Source: a virus. Taken from it: 64,000 nucleotides of DNA. The position numbers were made by a program, and so were the translations under genes. Under the pieces are notes generated by a model. It saw only the letters and a program-made list of their open reading frames with translations. It was not told where the DNA came from and did no database searches. Shown here one piece after another: positions 13,675-24,400 of the stretch (its first letter is position 1; the number at the start of each line of letters is the position of its first letter). The stretch spans positions 57,825 to 121,824 of the IMG/VR virus record IMGVR_UViG_3300035666_000004; one strand, written 5' to 3'.

Positions 13675-16600
13675 GCAACACCAACTGGTTGATATTCAAC
13701 AGAAATTGCCCATTGAATAGTCGCACCACTAGTACCATAAACAACCGCAACAACATCATTACCTGAAAGAGCAAATGTAATTGCATAGTCGCTACCATCG
13801 CCATCATATCCATTGATGTTTGAGATAGGGCTTCCAGCAGCTTGAGCCGTTCCACCTGATCTGTAGAAAGTTCCCTCTAAAGCAAATGAACTAACACCGA
13901 GTGGGCCATCGCTTCTTCTAGCAACTGCATTAACTTTAATTCTATAAGAATAGTTATCAGATAAAGTAACTTCAGATCCGCTAATGATTGTACCAGTAGC
14001 TCCAACAACAACTTGCGCAGCAGTTTTTCTAGTTACCGCTGAGTCTGGATGAGATGAATGAGTTTTAAGTTTCTCTACACCAGTCCAAACTTCTTTTGGT
14101 TTATTGTTTTCTCTACCGATTACAAAGCTTTGGTCTGTAGATTCATTGAATATTCCACCAAGCGCACTTGTTCCGCCAGCGATTGCAATTGAACCTCTGT
14201 TAATGAAACTTGTTTCGCCACCGTTTACGTTTGAAGCAGTTATATTAACCGGTCTTCCTGGGGAAGTTTGAATATCAGCGCCAGTATTATAAGCCGCTTG
14301 TAAACTGATGTCAGCAGATTTAGCTGCTAATACAGATCCATAAGAAGCCATGGCTCTGAAACGGAGTCTAGTATTAGGTGGTAAAGTACGCTTAAGTCTG
14401 ATCTTAGCTTTTGGGCCACCAAACGTTTCAACGTAATCGTAACCAGCTTCTCTGATTCCATCATTAACAATAACTAAAAGCTCTTCGCCAGTTAAGCTCA
14501 ACTCAGTTGTTTGTTTATAAACTGAATGTGCTCCGTAAGTACCGATACCGCCAGCAGAAAGAACTTCTGTACGTTTATTCGGTGGAAGAACTAATTCTGT
14601 TCCAGTATCACCAAGTGGTGCTGGATCTCCATAAAGTGATACGCCAGCAAAAGGACCATCACCTGGGTTATTCACGGTTCCTACCATATTGCCGTTTTGG
14701 TAAATGCTTGTACCATCAGCAAAGGTACCATTAACTATGTTAATGACAATTGAATTACTACCTTGTAGACCGCCCGGCATAACGATAGAAGCAGATTCTA
14801 TTGTTTCAGTTACATCGGCACTTCCGTGAAGAACCCAGGCTAGGGAGGTGGGACTTTCGATTGAACCTTGGTAGATGTAACTGCCTGAGCGTATAATATC
14901 TCCGCCAAAATTTGGCGTAAAATCCATTTTTTGTATATAGACAGACTCATCGTATACTGGTCTCTTAAGAGCAGTATTGATGCTCCCAACATTCCTGTCC
15001 TGTTTTCTATGTGCCAAAGTCAAATTGTCTTGGTCTTCAATGTGCTGATTAACTTGGTAATAAGCCAAAGTATCACTAACACTTAAAGCTGAAATATTTT
15101 GATCAACTATAACTGTAATAGACGACAATGGGAATTTAACTGTGTAATAATGGTGATTTCCACTTAAGTCAATAAACTCAAGCTTATCACCAGTTTGATA
15201 ACCTAAAAGGTTTGAAGCACTCAAAGTAATCATTTGAGTTTTAGCGTCTAATGCTATAACCTCAACTTGAGATTTATAGATGTAAGATCCGCTAGCATCT
15301 GCAATACTGTAGTTTGGATTAACTGCAGATTCAGTCATCGCACCAGTGTAAACTAAGTGGTTTGAACCTTGGTTATCGTTAACCTGTCTTACTTCACCTG
15401 GCTCCATCTCTAAAGATCTGAAGTAAACTTTAGCAGAATTATTGTTATCTCTACGTAATGCAAACCAGTAGATATCTGAAGAGTTTTCAACTAGATAATG
15501 CTTAGTAACAAAAACGTCAGAGTAAACACCTTTAGTATAAACCATAGCGCCAGTGTTAGCTGGTCTGTGTACTGTGCTAGGTGCTTGGCCATCGTTTCCG
15601 ACTAAGATCATAGATGATGTTGAGATGCTGCCAATTTTTAACCAATGAGAATCTTCTTCATTAGCAAACTTAACAAAGTCTCCTACTTCTAATAGATTAC
15701 CGCTGATATCTAAGAAGTTACCAGCAATTGTAGCACTTCCGCCCAATGTACTGTAAACAACACCATTAGAGATTGGTTGATTTCTTTCTAACTTAACAAA
15801 AGCAACTTCGCCATCTTCCAAGAAAGCTGTGCCAGTTACGCCACTTGTGTTAAACTTGTTAGCTTCAGGTGAAGATCCAGTAGTATCTACTGTAGCAGTT
15901 TGTGGAATAGTGATAGCTAAATCACCGACAACAGACTTAACAACCATGTCACCAGTCCATTGAACCGGACCTGCGTATGGATTATTGTCGAAATTTAAGA
16001 ATACATTTTGGATACCAGTGTTAGTGAAATCAGTTCCGCTTGGGATCTCAGTAGTGCTAGTTAATTTAAATGATGTAGCATCAATGTAAGTTAACGTAAC
16101 TAGCTTATATGCTTTAATAAAAGGAGATAAATTTGAATCGCCATGAATAACAACTGTAGTTGATGGGTTAGAAACTAAACCATGATCAACAGTAGTAGTT
16201 ACTTTAACTTCAGTAGCAGAAAGCTTTTGGATAGAAACAATTCTATTTGGATTAGCTACAGTAGTTTCAGCAACAACTGTATCAAAACAGATATCACCAC
16301 TAGCACTGAATAATTCAGGTAATGCGCTATCTTGTCCAACTGTGTATTGAGCTTTATCGCCAGCGATACAGAAAATTGCTTGATTAGTTGTATTGTAAGT
16401 ATTTGAAATAGCGCCAGTAACAGTTGTAATAACTTTGTGGAAAGCTATCTCAGCGTAACCGCCAGTATTAATTTGTGTAATTGCTGGATATCCTAGATCA
16501 ACTGTGATATCTTCACTTACCCCAATGCTTTCAATAGTTTTAATACCGCTAGCTTCTCTATTAGGAGCGCCGATAACTACTAAGTCAGATAATAAAACAA

Positions 16601-18422
16601 CTTGTTTAGCAATAAAGCTAGTGCCAGATGGTAAGGCAACTATAGTAGATGAGATAAATAAAGTATTTGTAGCAACATTAATATCTAAGATGTAAGCATA
16701 ACCGCCAGTGATGTTTGCATCAGTAATTTTCATACCGTTTTCAAATGAAGAGATATTACCAGAAGTTACTGCTATATAGTTAGCGCCACCAACAAAAACA
16801 GTTGTACCTGTAACTGGAGCTTTAAACGTATTTCTTGGAATAGTTAAAACAGCAAAGCCAGGGGTTGCATCCATAGTAGCATTTGTGATTTCTAACGGTG
16901 AAGTAAATGGATGTCTAACTGTTTGATCAGTTAAATCAACGCCATTGGTACCGCTTACAGTTGCTACACCGCTTTGTTGTTTATTAACAGCATAAGTTAA
17001 AACATTGCCTTGGATCTTTAAAATTCTGTGTGTTCCAGTAGCTGAATCATCTGCTGCAGAAATGCCAGAAACTTTAATGAATTGACCAGGCGCGAAGTTG
17101 GCGATGTTAGAAACATTGATACTAATTAAAGAAAACGAAAAATCTGATACAGAGTTAGTTACGTTCTCATAACTCCAGCTATTGATATTACCAGCAGTAG
17201 TGCTAGATGATTTTCTTTGTAAAGTACCAAGTCTAGCTGTGTTATGTGGCTCATCAATTAAAAGCCAGCTAGCAGAAGATGGTCTAAACTTGCGTCTGAA
17301 TCTTAAGCTCTCTGAATAAACAAAACCAGCAGAAGTCAATGAGTTAATTAAGGTGCTGTTATTATTAAATGAAGTAACTGTAGCTTTAACACCAGAAGTA
17401 GCACCCTCAACATACGCATCACCAGATAAAACAGTTGAATCAGTGAATGATGACTGATAGTTACCATCAGTTGGAGTAGTAGTCTCTAAAACTAAGTTGT
17501 AAGAAATAGCGCCAGAACCAGTTAAAACTGATCCAACAGAATCCCACCAAACGCTATTAATAGTTGGTGAACCAGAACCTGCAACAGAGTTTGTATACCA
17601 GTAGTTTGACCCAGTTATCTCTTTTAATCGGGTCATGATGCTATCCATCCAATCCTTAAGATTTTTGATAGCAAAATCACCGTAGTCAAAAGCTTGAACG
17701 TCTTTACCAGGAGTTACAGAAACTGGATTAGCTCCAACAACGTCTGAAGTCCATTCTTTTCTTCCATCTAATGTTTGGGTATTTGTTAAGTTGCCCCAGT
17801 TGAAAGAATTAGCTGGATCTGGGTTAGCTCCACCAGAACCTAAACGAAATAAGTTTTGAGTTGCTTTTGTAATAGAAGAAACTTTACCGTTAACATCAGT
17901 ATAAACTATGTATAGAGGTAAATAAGTACTGAAACCAATTGGAGAAATAATATAACGGTATTCTAATACTTTACCGATAGCTGTGCTTCTTTGGTATTCT
18001 AATTTTTGAGATGCAGACCATCCGCTCATTGCGTCGATAGTCGAAGTATCTGTAACGCGTCTGTAATCCAAAGAGACATAGTTCGCAACACCTGATTGGA
18101 ATGAACCGATAACTTTATTATTGCTTGAATCTAAGATATCGTTTGCAGTTCCAGCAGGTACGGTCAAGATTGTTCCAGATTCAGATGCAGTTGAATGTAA
18201 GATTGCTGAATCAGAAACTTCTATTTCAAGGTTAGTTGCAGCAATTGCATTTTGAGGAATTTTTATTCTGAATCCTCTGATAAGATAAGGTTTATTTAAA
18301 CCAGTTACCATACCTCGGATAAAAGAATCAAAATCATATGCAACCGAAGACTCGATGCTCTTTACATGAGAAACATCTAATCTTGCACCACTAAAAAAAT
18401 TTAGTCTACGTTTTACGCTCAC
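13671..18422 (-). CDS. Very large baseplate / fibre-network structural protein
   Basis: 1583 aa with a GTG start (MSVKRRLNFFSGARLDVSHV). The N-terminal SGARLDVSH-type opening is seen in large phage baseplate-to-fibre connector proteins. The body is a long series of Ser/Thr/Val/Gly beta segments without transmembrane or catalytic motifs. The last 120 residues (YSYRIKVNAVARRSDG, then IQWAISVEYQPVGVA) look like a beta-sandwich tip domain. It is preceded by a late motif 29 bases upstream and follows the tube-like gene, a position typical for a peripheral baseplate protein. It meets the small-gene array tail to tail. Precise homology to a named baseplate protein could not be fixed. Confidence 0.7.
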   Translation of the reverse strand: MSVKRRLNFFSGARLDVSHVKSIESSVAYDFDSFIRGMVTGLNKPYLIRGFRIKIPQNAIAATNLEIEVSDSAILHSTASESGTILTVPAGTANDILDSSNNKVIGSFQSGVANYVSLDYRRVTDTSTIDAMSGWSASQKLEYQRSTAIGKVLEYRYIISPIGFSTYLPLYIVYTDVNGKVSSITKATQNLFRLGSGGANPDPANSFNWGNLTNTQTLDGRKEWTSDVVGANPVSVTPGKDVQAFDYGDFAIKNLKDWMDSIMTRLKEITGSNYWYTNSVAGSGSPTINSVWWDSVGSVLTGSGAISYNLVLETTTPTDGNYQSSFTDSTVLSGDAYVEGATSGVKATVTSFNNNSTLINSLTSAGFVYSESLRFRRKFRPSSASWLLIDEPHNTARLGTLQRKSSSTTAGNINSWSYENVTNSVSDFSFSLISINVSNIANFAPGQFIKVSGISAADDSATGTHRILKIQGNVLTYAVNKQQSGVATVSGTNGVDLTDQTVRHPFTSPLEITNATMDATPGFAVLTIPRNTFKAPVTGTTVFVGGANYIAVTSGNISSFENGMKITDANITGGYAYILDINVATNTLFISSTIVALPSGTSFIAKQVVLLSDLVVIGAPNREASGIKTIESIGVSEDITVDLGYPAITQINTGGYAEIAFHKVITTVTGAISNTYNTTNQAIFCIAGDKAQYTVGQDSALPELFSASGDICFDTVVAETTVANPNRIVSIQKLSATEVKVTTTVDHGLVSNPSTTVVIHGDSNLSPFIKAYKLVTLTYIDATSFKLTSTTEIPSGTDFTNTGIQNVFLNFDNNPYAGPVQWTGDMVVKSVVGDLAITIPQTATVDTTGSSPEANKFNTSGVTGTAFLEDGEVAFVKLERNQPISNGVVYSTLGGSATIAGNFLDISGNLLEVGDFVKFANEEDSHWLKIGSISTSSMILVGNDGQAPSTVHRPANTGAMVYTKGVYSDVFVTKHYLVENSSDIYWFALRRDNNNSAKVYFRSLEMEPGEVRQVNDNQGSNHLVYTGAMTESAVNPNYSIADASGSYIYKSQVEVIALDAKTQMITLSASNLLGYQTGDKLEFIDLSGNHHYYTVKFPLSSITVIVDQNISALSVSDTLAYYQVNQHIEDQDNLTLAHRKQDRNVGSINTALKRPVYDESVYIQKMDFTPNFGGDIIRSGSYIYQGSIESPTSLAWVLHGSADVTETIESASIVMPGGLQGSNSIVINIVNGTFADGTSIYQNGNMVGTVNNPGDGPFAGVSLYGDPAPLGDTGTELVLPPNKRTEVLSAGGIGTYGAHSVYKQTTELSLTGEELLVIVNDGIREAGYDYVETFGGPKAKIRLKRTLPPNTRLRFRAMASYGSVLAAKSADISLQAAYNTGADIQTSPGRPVNITASNVNGGETSFINRGSIAIAGGTSALGGIFNESTDQSFVIGRENNKPKEVWTGVEKLKTHSSHPDSAVTRKTAAQVVVGATGTIISGSEVTLSDNYSYRIKVNAVARRSDGPLGVSSFALEGTFYRSGGTAQAAGSPISNINGYDGDGSDYAITFALSGNDVVAVVYGTSGATIQWAISVEYQPVGVA

Positions 18423-18451
18423 GGCAATACCTCGAATTTTATGTATCTATA

Positions 18452-18459
18452 AGATTAGG
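18452..18459 (-). promoter_or_regulatory. Late promoter core motif, copy 3
   Basis: CCTAATCT followed by TATAGATACAT, immediately after the TAG stop of the gene at 18460 and 29 bases upstream of the GTG start at 18422. Confidence 0.65.
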
Positions 18460-18948
18460 CTAAATTGCAAATCCAGGAGTGGCGTACATACCGTCAAACT
18501 GTAGCGCAACCTCAACTAATCCTTTGGCAGAAACCCCAAGAGTATATGAGCCAATTTTACAATAATCAGCCGAAAGTACTAGGTTTTGGGTAGATCTGTC
18601 GTATATTCTAATGTGCATGTATTTAGATAAAGCAGCAATGTTATTGCTCTGTTTTCCGCCCTCAACATCATTAGATGATGGGCCAGATTTTTGTCTGTGG
18701 GGAACTAGCCCCATGCTTTCAACTGTCGAGCCTTTTGGTAAGAATATAGTCATTGACCCTTTAACAAAAGATGCAGCCGCACCTTGAGCTATTTCAGTAG
18801 GTAAAACTGAGTCAACTCCATAAGTTACCTTCTGACCATTTACAACAGAGAAGTTCAAATTCTTAACGAATCCAATAGTTTTTTCATCGCCTGATTCATA
18901 GGCCACGCGCATAACTAGCGACGCGCCAGTATGTGTTTTCGGTGTCAT
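18460..18948 (-). CDS. Tail-tube-like baseplate protein
   Basis: 162 aa. Sequence such as TGASLVMRVAYESGDEKTIG, KGSMTIFLPKG and YCKIGSYTLGVSAKGLVEVA suggests the beta-barrel of contractile tail tubes. Many myoviruses carry a tube paralog in the baseplate that nucleates tube growth, and this gene lies among baseplate genes far from the main tube gene at 51393. The assignment is by fold-like pattern and position only. The start overlaps the stop of the preceding small gene as ATGA. Confidence 0.5.
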   Translation of the reverse strand: MTPKTHTGASLVMRVAYESGDEKTIGFVKNLNFSVVNGQKVTYGVDSVLPTEIAQGAAASFVKGSMTIFLPKGSTVESMGLVPHRQKSGPSSNDVEGGKQSNNIAALSKYMHIRIYDRSTQNLVLSADYCKIGSYTLGVSAKGLVEVALQFDGMYATPGFAI

Positions 18949-19193
18949 GCGTTACCTCCAAAATTAACGTAAGGTGGAATAGTACCAAAATCTATTCCAA
19001 ACTTGCTTTTGCTTAAGTTTGCGATAATCTTAAGCTTTTCCCGTGAACGCGATAACGCATCTTTAATATCATCAATGTTTCCTGCGTATGGACCTAAGTC
19101 TTCTAAATCACTAAGCTCTTCAGCAAGGTTGATGTACTTATAAAGCTCAGCCTCATATAAAGATCTAATAGTGTATTCATCAGAAGACATCAT
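18945..19193 (-). CDS. Small helical baseplate-operon protein
   Basis: 82 aa, mostly helical and acidic N-terminal half (YTIRSLYEAELYKYINLAEE, then LSDLEDLGPYAG), then IIANLSKSKFG. Not recognised. It overlaps both neighbours as ATGA, so its product is made in step with the baseplate proteins; an assembly factor or small wedge subunit is possible. Confidence 0.6.
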   Translation of the reverse strand: MMSSDEYTIRSLYEAELYKYINLAEELSDLEDLGPYAGNIDDIKDALSRSREKLKIIANLSKSKFGIDFGTIPPYVNFGGNA

Positions 19194-21415
19194 TCAGGAC
19201 CCCACACCCATAGAGCATCGCTAACCTTTGTATCAGTACTAACAAGAGATTCGCCTGCGTTACCTAGACCAACATCGCCAGGATAAATAATAATAACTTC
19301 TAATTTAATACCTAAAGCCGTGATTTGTATAATTAAATCGTTGGCAAAAATTCTTCCACCACTTGTTCCTGTGATATACGGAGCATAATCTGACCCGTCC
19401 ATTTCTGGCTCATAAGCAATAATGTCAGATAGAAGCGTTATGTCTGTACCAACTTCTTGTGTATATTTAAAAGAATAAGACGAATCCATAACTAAGGTAC
19501 TAACAGCAGATTCAACTAAAGGAGTTGATGTCCCAGAATTTTCATAAAAAGTACCAGATACTGGATTAGTGAAAGTATAGATATTAGCAGATGGAACTGA
19601 TTCAACCGTCCAAGAATTATTGAAATTAGTTGTGCCAGCTATTAGCACGTCTTGGCCAACAACAGCGCCATGTGAACTAGCAGTTGTAACAGTTACAGTA
19701 TTTCCAACCTGAGATATAGAGCTTATTGTTACAGCAGCAACACCAGAAGCAGTTTGAGCTGCGATGTATTTAACTGGGCTCTCTTCATTGTCTTGGTTTA
19801 ATGAAAACAATAAGTTACCTTGCTCATTAGGCAAAACACCTTCAATTAAAAGCGTGTTTCTTTTCTCCCCAGCTAAAACCTTTTCTCTTAACTTAACCAT
19901 TGTAGACGTCAAAGTAAACTTGTTTTCAGAGTTTACAATATAAGGTCCTAGGAACGAATTTGCTGTATCGTCTGTGGCCACAACTGTTTGAATTCCAATA
20001 ATCTTATCAGTTAGTTGCATTCCATTGATAACGCCATAAGGAAGATTGTGATTAGTTTTAGTAATAATAGTTACGTAACCATTTTCTCTAGTGATCGTCT
20101 CTATGTCTATTACATTAGAATCCCAAGTAAGTGTTCCATTAGTAGATGAAACATCGTAACCATTTGTTTGATACCTAACAGTATTATAAGAAACAACGTG
20201 AACCTTTTCTGAATCAACTGTAGCTGACCCGAAAGATCCGTTTAATTCACTATCACCATATTTTAAATGTAAGTGAGCTGCACCAATCAAGTTTCTTTCA
20301 ACCACATTTGTGGTAGCCGGCATGTAAACTTTTAATAAAGAATCCTGTGGCTCCCATGCTAACGAATATCTCATCTGAGAATAAGGAGTCGCTTTCTTAG
20401 GTAAGAAAAACTTCAAATCATCATAAGAGCTTTGCGTAAGAGTAATTGTATAAGTTTTAGACGGAGTGTTAATCGGTGCCGGCAAGTTGGGTGTGCTTGA
20501 TGCTAGTGGAGAGTTGCCTTCCATAGAAAACTCAAAATACCCAGCACTATATGAAATAGTGTTAGCCGGCGGAACAACTGCCGTAATAGTGTAAGTACCA
20601 ACGAAACCAGCAGTTTCAAACTGTGGTCCATATAATAACAATGTGTCGCCAACTAATACTTTATCTAAAAGTGGGGCAGAGCCAGAAACCCAGCGGAAGC
20701 GATGAGTTGAACCGACGTTTCTAGTTATTTCCCAAACAGTGTCATTATAAGTTAAAACGGTTGCTCTCATTGTTGGAAATTCTAATTTAGATTGGATCTT
20801 GCCGCCAAGAACTTTAATATAAGAAAAAGGACCTTTTGCCCCACCGTATATCTCAACATATTGTAATTGTGTATCTTGGTCAGTGTAAACTTGAGCAAAT
20901 CCATTAGAGCCATTTTGTCTGATGAATCGTGTAATGATATCGGCCACTTCACCTGGGGTAGCATTCTGAATATTTTCAAACTCATCACCGATCAAGGTAA
21001 GAGTTAGCGCTTCACCGTTTTCTAGTTCAAATATTAAATCATCACCAGCTTCAAATGAATAAGAGCCTGGGACACCGGATGTTACATGCGCTCTGACTGC
21101 CTCATTCCCATAGAACGTGGTCAGAATATTATGGATTGATTCTATAACCTGTTTAGATTGATTAATAGATATACCCAATTGTCTGTATGCTACATCCGAC
21201 ATCCCAAGTTCTTGTGGTCTAACTATTCCAATTTCTGAAAACTGTTTGTCCAAGTAGATATCTTCTGCCGTTGATTTATATAATTGATTGTTTACCGAAA
21301 CGGATAAATCATCTTGCTTTTGTAACTGGTCTGCAATAGCTTGCAGTAGGGCCTCTGAGTTGGGCCCTGTTATCCAATTACTTATGTATTGTCTAAGTTG
21401 AGTTAATTTATCCAT
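19190..21415 (-). CDS. Baseplate wedge-type structural protein
   Basis: 741 aa. The first 100 residues are helical (LRQYISNWITGPNSEALLQA, then ADQLQKQDDLSVSVNNQLY). The rest is beta-rich with repeated VTVT and TYTITA strands (for example at about residues 270-280 and 560-600). The position directly downstream of the gpJ-like gene, where a gpI/gp7-like wedge protein often lies, supports a baseplate role, but I cannot assign a family. A late-like motif (CCTTAATCT, one base longer than the others) ends 9 bases before the ATG, so the mRNA leader would be very short. Confidence 0.6.
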   Translation of the reverse strand: MDKLTQLRQYISNWITGPNSEALLQAIADQLQKQDDLSVSVNNQLYKSTAEDIYLDKQFSEIGIVRPQELGMSDVAYRQLGISINQSKQVIESIHNILTTFYGNEAVRAHVTSGVPGSYSFEAGDDLIFELENGEALTLTLIGDEFENIQNATPGEVADIITRFIRQNGSNGFAQVYTDQDTQLQYVEIYGGAKGPFSYIKVLGGKIQSKLEFPTMRATVLTYNDTVWEITRNVGSTHRFRWVSGSAPLLDKVLVGDTLLLYGPQFETAGFVGTYTITAVVPPANTISYSAGYFEFSMEGNSPLASSTPNLPAPINTPSKTYTITLTQSSYDDLKFFLPKKATPYSQMRYSLAWEPQDSLLKVYMPATTNVVERNLIGAAHLHLKYGDSELNGSFGSATVDSEKVHVVSYNTVRYQTNGYDVSSTNGTLTWDSNVIDIETITRENGYVTIITKTNHNLPYGVINGMQLTDKIIGIQTVVATDDTANSFLGPYIVNSENKFTLTSTMVKLREKVLAGEKRNTLLIEGVLPNEQGNLLFSLNQDNEESPVKYIAAQTASGVAAVTISSISQVGNTVTVTTASSHGAVVGQDVLIAGTTNFNNSWTVESVPSANIYTFTNPVSGTFYENSGTSTPLVESAVSTLVMDSSYSFKYTQEVGTDITLLSDIIAYEPEMDGSDYAPYITGTSGGRIFANDLIIQITALGIKLEVIIIYPGDVGLGNAGESLVSTDTKVSDALWVWGPE

Positions 21416-21424
21416 ATACCTAAA

Positions 21425-21433
21425 AGATTAAGG
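21425..21433 (-). promoter_or_regulatory. Late promoter core motif, copy 4 (one-base insertion)
   Basis: CCTTAATCT then TTTAGG, directly after the TAA of the gene at 21434 and only 9 bases before the start at 21415. AGG in the downstream half may double as ribosome site. Confidence 0.5.
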
Positions 21434-24400
21434 TTAATTTAATGCCGAAATACTAATATCACTAGTATCTAAAACAAAAGCTCTTTCATTTGGAGCAACT
21501 GTAATTAAATCATTAGATGAATCATAAATCGGATAAGTCACAGCAACCGAAACAACCCCTGGGATTGAACCACAAGCGGCTATCATGCTAGAAATACTTA
21601 CTGACTCACCAACGTCTAAAGAATTGACATACCCAGCTACTGCAGCTTTACACCTGTCTCTGATCTCACCGAATGGAACGCCTGATTTAACTCTAACCAC
21701 AAAATCAGCAGTAATTCGTCTAAGAATCGCCTCTTTAATGCCTATTGAAGTACCTGCAGCTCTAACGCCTGGGTAATTAGTTGTATCAGTTGGATCTCCG
21801 TAAATGATTCTGTTTAATTCTTGGATCAAACCTTTATAACTTTGATATCCATCAATACCGTAAGCTGCAGAAGTAGTGAAACCAAGCTTACCTTTAACAG
21901 AGATTCCAGCGCCTAATGAGTTAGATATTTTAGTGATTAAATTAGGAGAATCAACAATGATGTTATACAATTGAGAATTAGCTGGGCCCAATGCCATTAT
22001 GTTTTTCCACAAAGAAGTTGGATCTTTTTCTTCTACGTTAAACTGAGAATAGTCTCCGCCTAAAGTCAAAGAAGAAACGGCGGTTGGAATTGCAGTTGTA
22101 TAAAGTCTAGTCGCTGTTGGGAATGATGTAGTAGTAGAATCATCTAAAACAGTATATCTTCCAATGTTTTGCGTACCAAAGTTATCAGTAGTAATAACTA
22201 CAGTGTCGCCTGGCATAACAGAATCATAAGAATAAAATTGTATGTTGTTAGCATTTCCTAAAAAGAAAGTCTCTTCAACTGCATTTGAATGTTTAATCCA
22301 GAATGAGTTACCAAATGTTCTAACAACTTGGAATATACCTTGGTTAGCTTGGTTGAATTCTCTACGTTCCCAACTGTTTGGATTGATATCAGGTTGTTGT
22401 CCGTTGTTAGCCAATATAGCATAATAACGAATTCCTAAATAGTTTACATAACTTCCGATTGGATAGAAAGTAGACACAGACCAATCAGTTGCTTGGATGT
22501 TTTTAAATCTTACCCAGTCGCCCTCAGTGATTCCGCCAGCAGTTATGTTGAACAAGCCGTCAACAGGGATAATCGCTAAGAAATCCCCATGCTTTTCAGT
22601 TTTAAGCAAAGTAAGGTCAGTTGCCGCAACAGTTTTAGGAGTTTGGAATATACCAGAACCAGCAGTTATCTCAACGCCATTAGTGTATAATTTAATAGTG
22701 GTAGTATTATCGAAGTTTAATACTTTGTTTTGTCTAACGGTATTATATACGTTAATCCATTGGTTAGGCAATAAACCTTGGCGAGTTTCGTATGGAACTT
22801 TGAGTAAACCAAGTTTATAGTTAAGTTCAGTCGCGCCTGATTGTACGGCTAAGTCAGTTGAGTTAGCAGTTCCGCCAGTAATTTGAACAGACCCATTGCC
22901 ACCAAACGTTTTAGTTGAAAGCTGCATATCTCTGCCATATCTTGATTGAGCAATGTTACCGGTATTAGAAAATCCAGTAACTATTAGCTTGTTCCAGAAT
23001 CTATTTAAATGGTCATTAGTAACAGCGACTAACTTGAGGTTTTCGCCTATTTCAGGTGCATATGACCAAGATTTTTTCATAGCAAACATTGGGATTGCTG
23101 GACCTGAGCTTAAGTTACTGATTAGTACGCTGTTTTCGCCATCAACCATAGTTCTAAGTGGTAAAGACCCAGTAGCAGTAACAGTAACCGCATGAGACGA
23201 AGTGGCCACAGATACGATAGGTAAGCATATTTCAGCAAAGTATCTACCAGTTGAAACATCATAAAAAGAATCTAAAACTACATAAGTACTAGCTAAAATA
23301 GCAACGTCATTTGGCTCACCGATTGTGCCAGATAGTTTAATGAAAGATCCAGCCAATATCTCACTAGTAGATTTTAAATAAGCTTTTCTAGAGTTAGCGT
23401 AGAAGTTCATTCCGTCAACACTAATGTTGATATAGTTACTTGCAAGACCAAGATCTTGTGTAGATATACTAATAACAGCAGATGAATTGCCAATAGAGGT
23501 TGCAACTAACTTATCAGAAAGATTGCTAGAAATGTAATCTACTACTTCTTGAGCTGTGGTTGTTACGCTAAAGAATTGTAAGTTATTGCCAGCATTTCCG
23601 CCTAAAGATCTAGCCATTGAAGCAGTCGCACTTTGGAAGTAAATGTTTCCAGAACTAATTGGAGAGCTAGCTCCAGCAACTGAGTATTCAATTTGAGTAG
23701 GAGTTGGTATACCACTAATTGTAAATAAACCGTCATAACTTCCACCAGCGCCAGTAACTAAGATTAGATTACCTGCAGTAAAGCCATGTGGTGTACTTGT
23801 ATTTAACGTAACAGTTCCAGCAATATGTGTGCCATATTGTATAGGGCTGCTAGGAACTGCAGTTGGAGTATTAATAGTAAAAGTGTTTGAACTTAAAACA
23901 GTAACAATACTAGTTTCATTAAATGGATACGTTGAACCATAACTTGCGTCAGTGTTCCAAATACCAATTCTTTGGCCAGTTGTTAAGTTGTGGCTAGCTG
24001 AAGTCGTGCAAAGAGTTGTTGCCCCAGTATTTAAGAAACCCAATAAAGGAGTATCGTCATTTTCGTAAGCGCCAGTTGGCATTTGAACTGTAAAAGAAGT
24101 AGCCGTTACGTTTGAGATTCTACCAGTTATACCTTTGTTTACAGACAAGAAATCTGAATTAGCAGAGATTGTAACGATGTCGCCCAAAAGAACGCTTGAG
24201 CCAGTAACGCTGAAATCTGGTTGAGTTCCAGATCTATAAGTAAATGTAATTGAGTCTTTTCCACCAGTAGTTGTTTTACTTACGCTGAATGAAGTAGTAT
24301 AATCCCAATTAGGAGTTCTGATGTCACCCACAGGTAGAGTAATTTTGATGTCAGATAATTCTGATGTATCAAAGCTGTGGCTTAGTTCAGTTTGAGAAGA

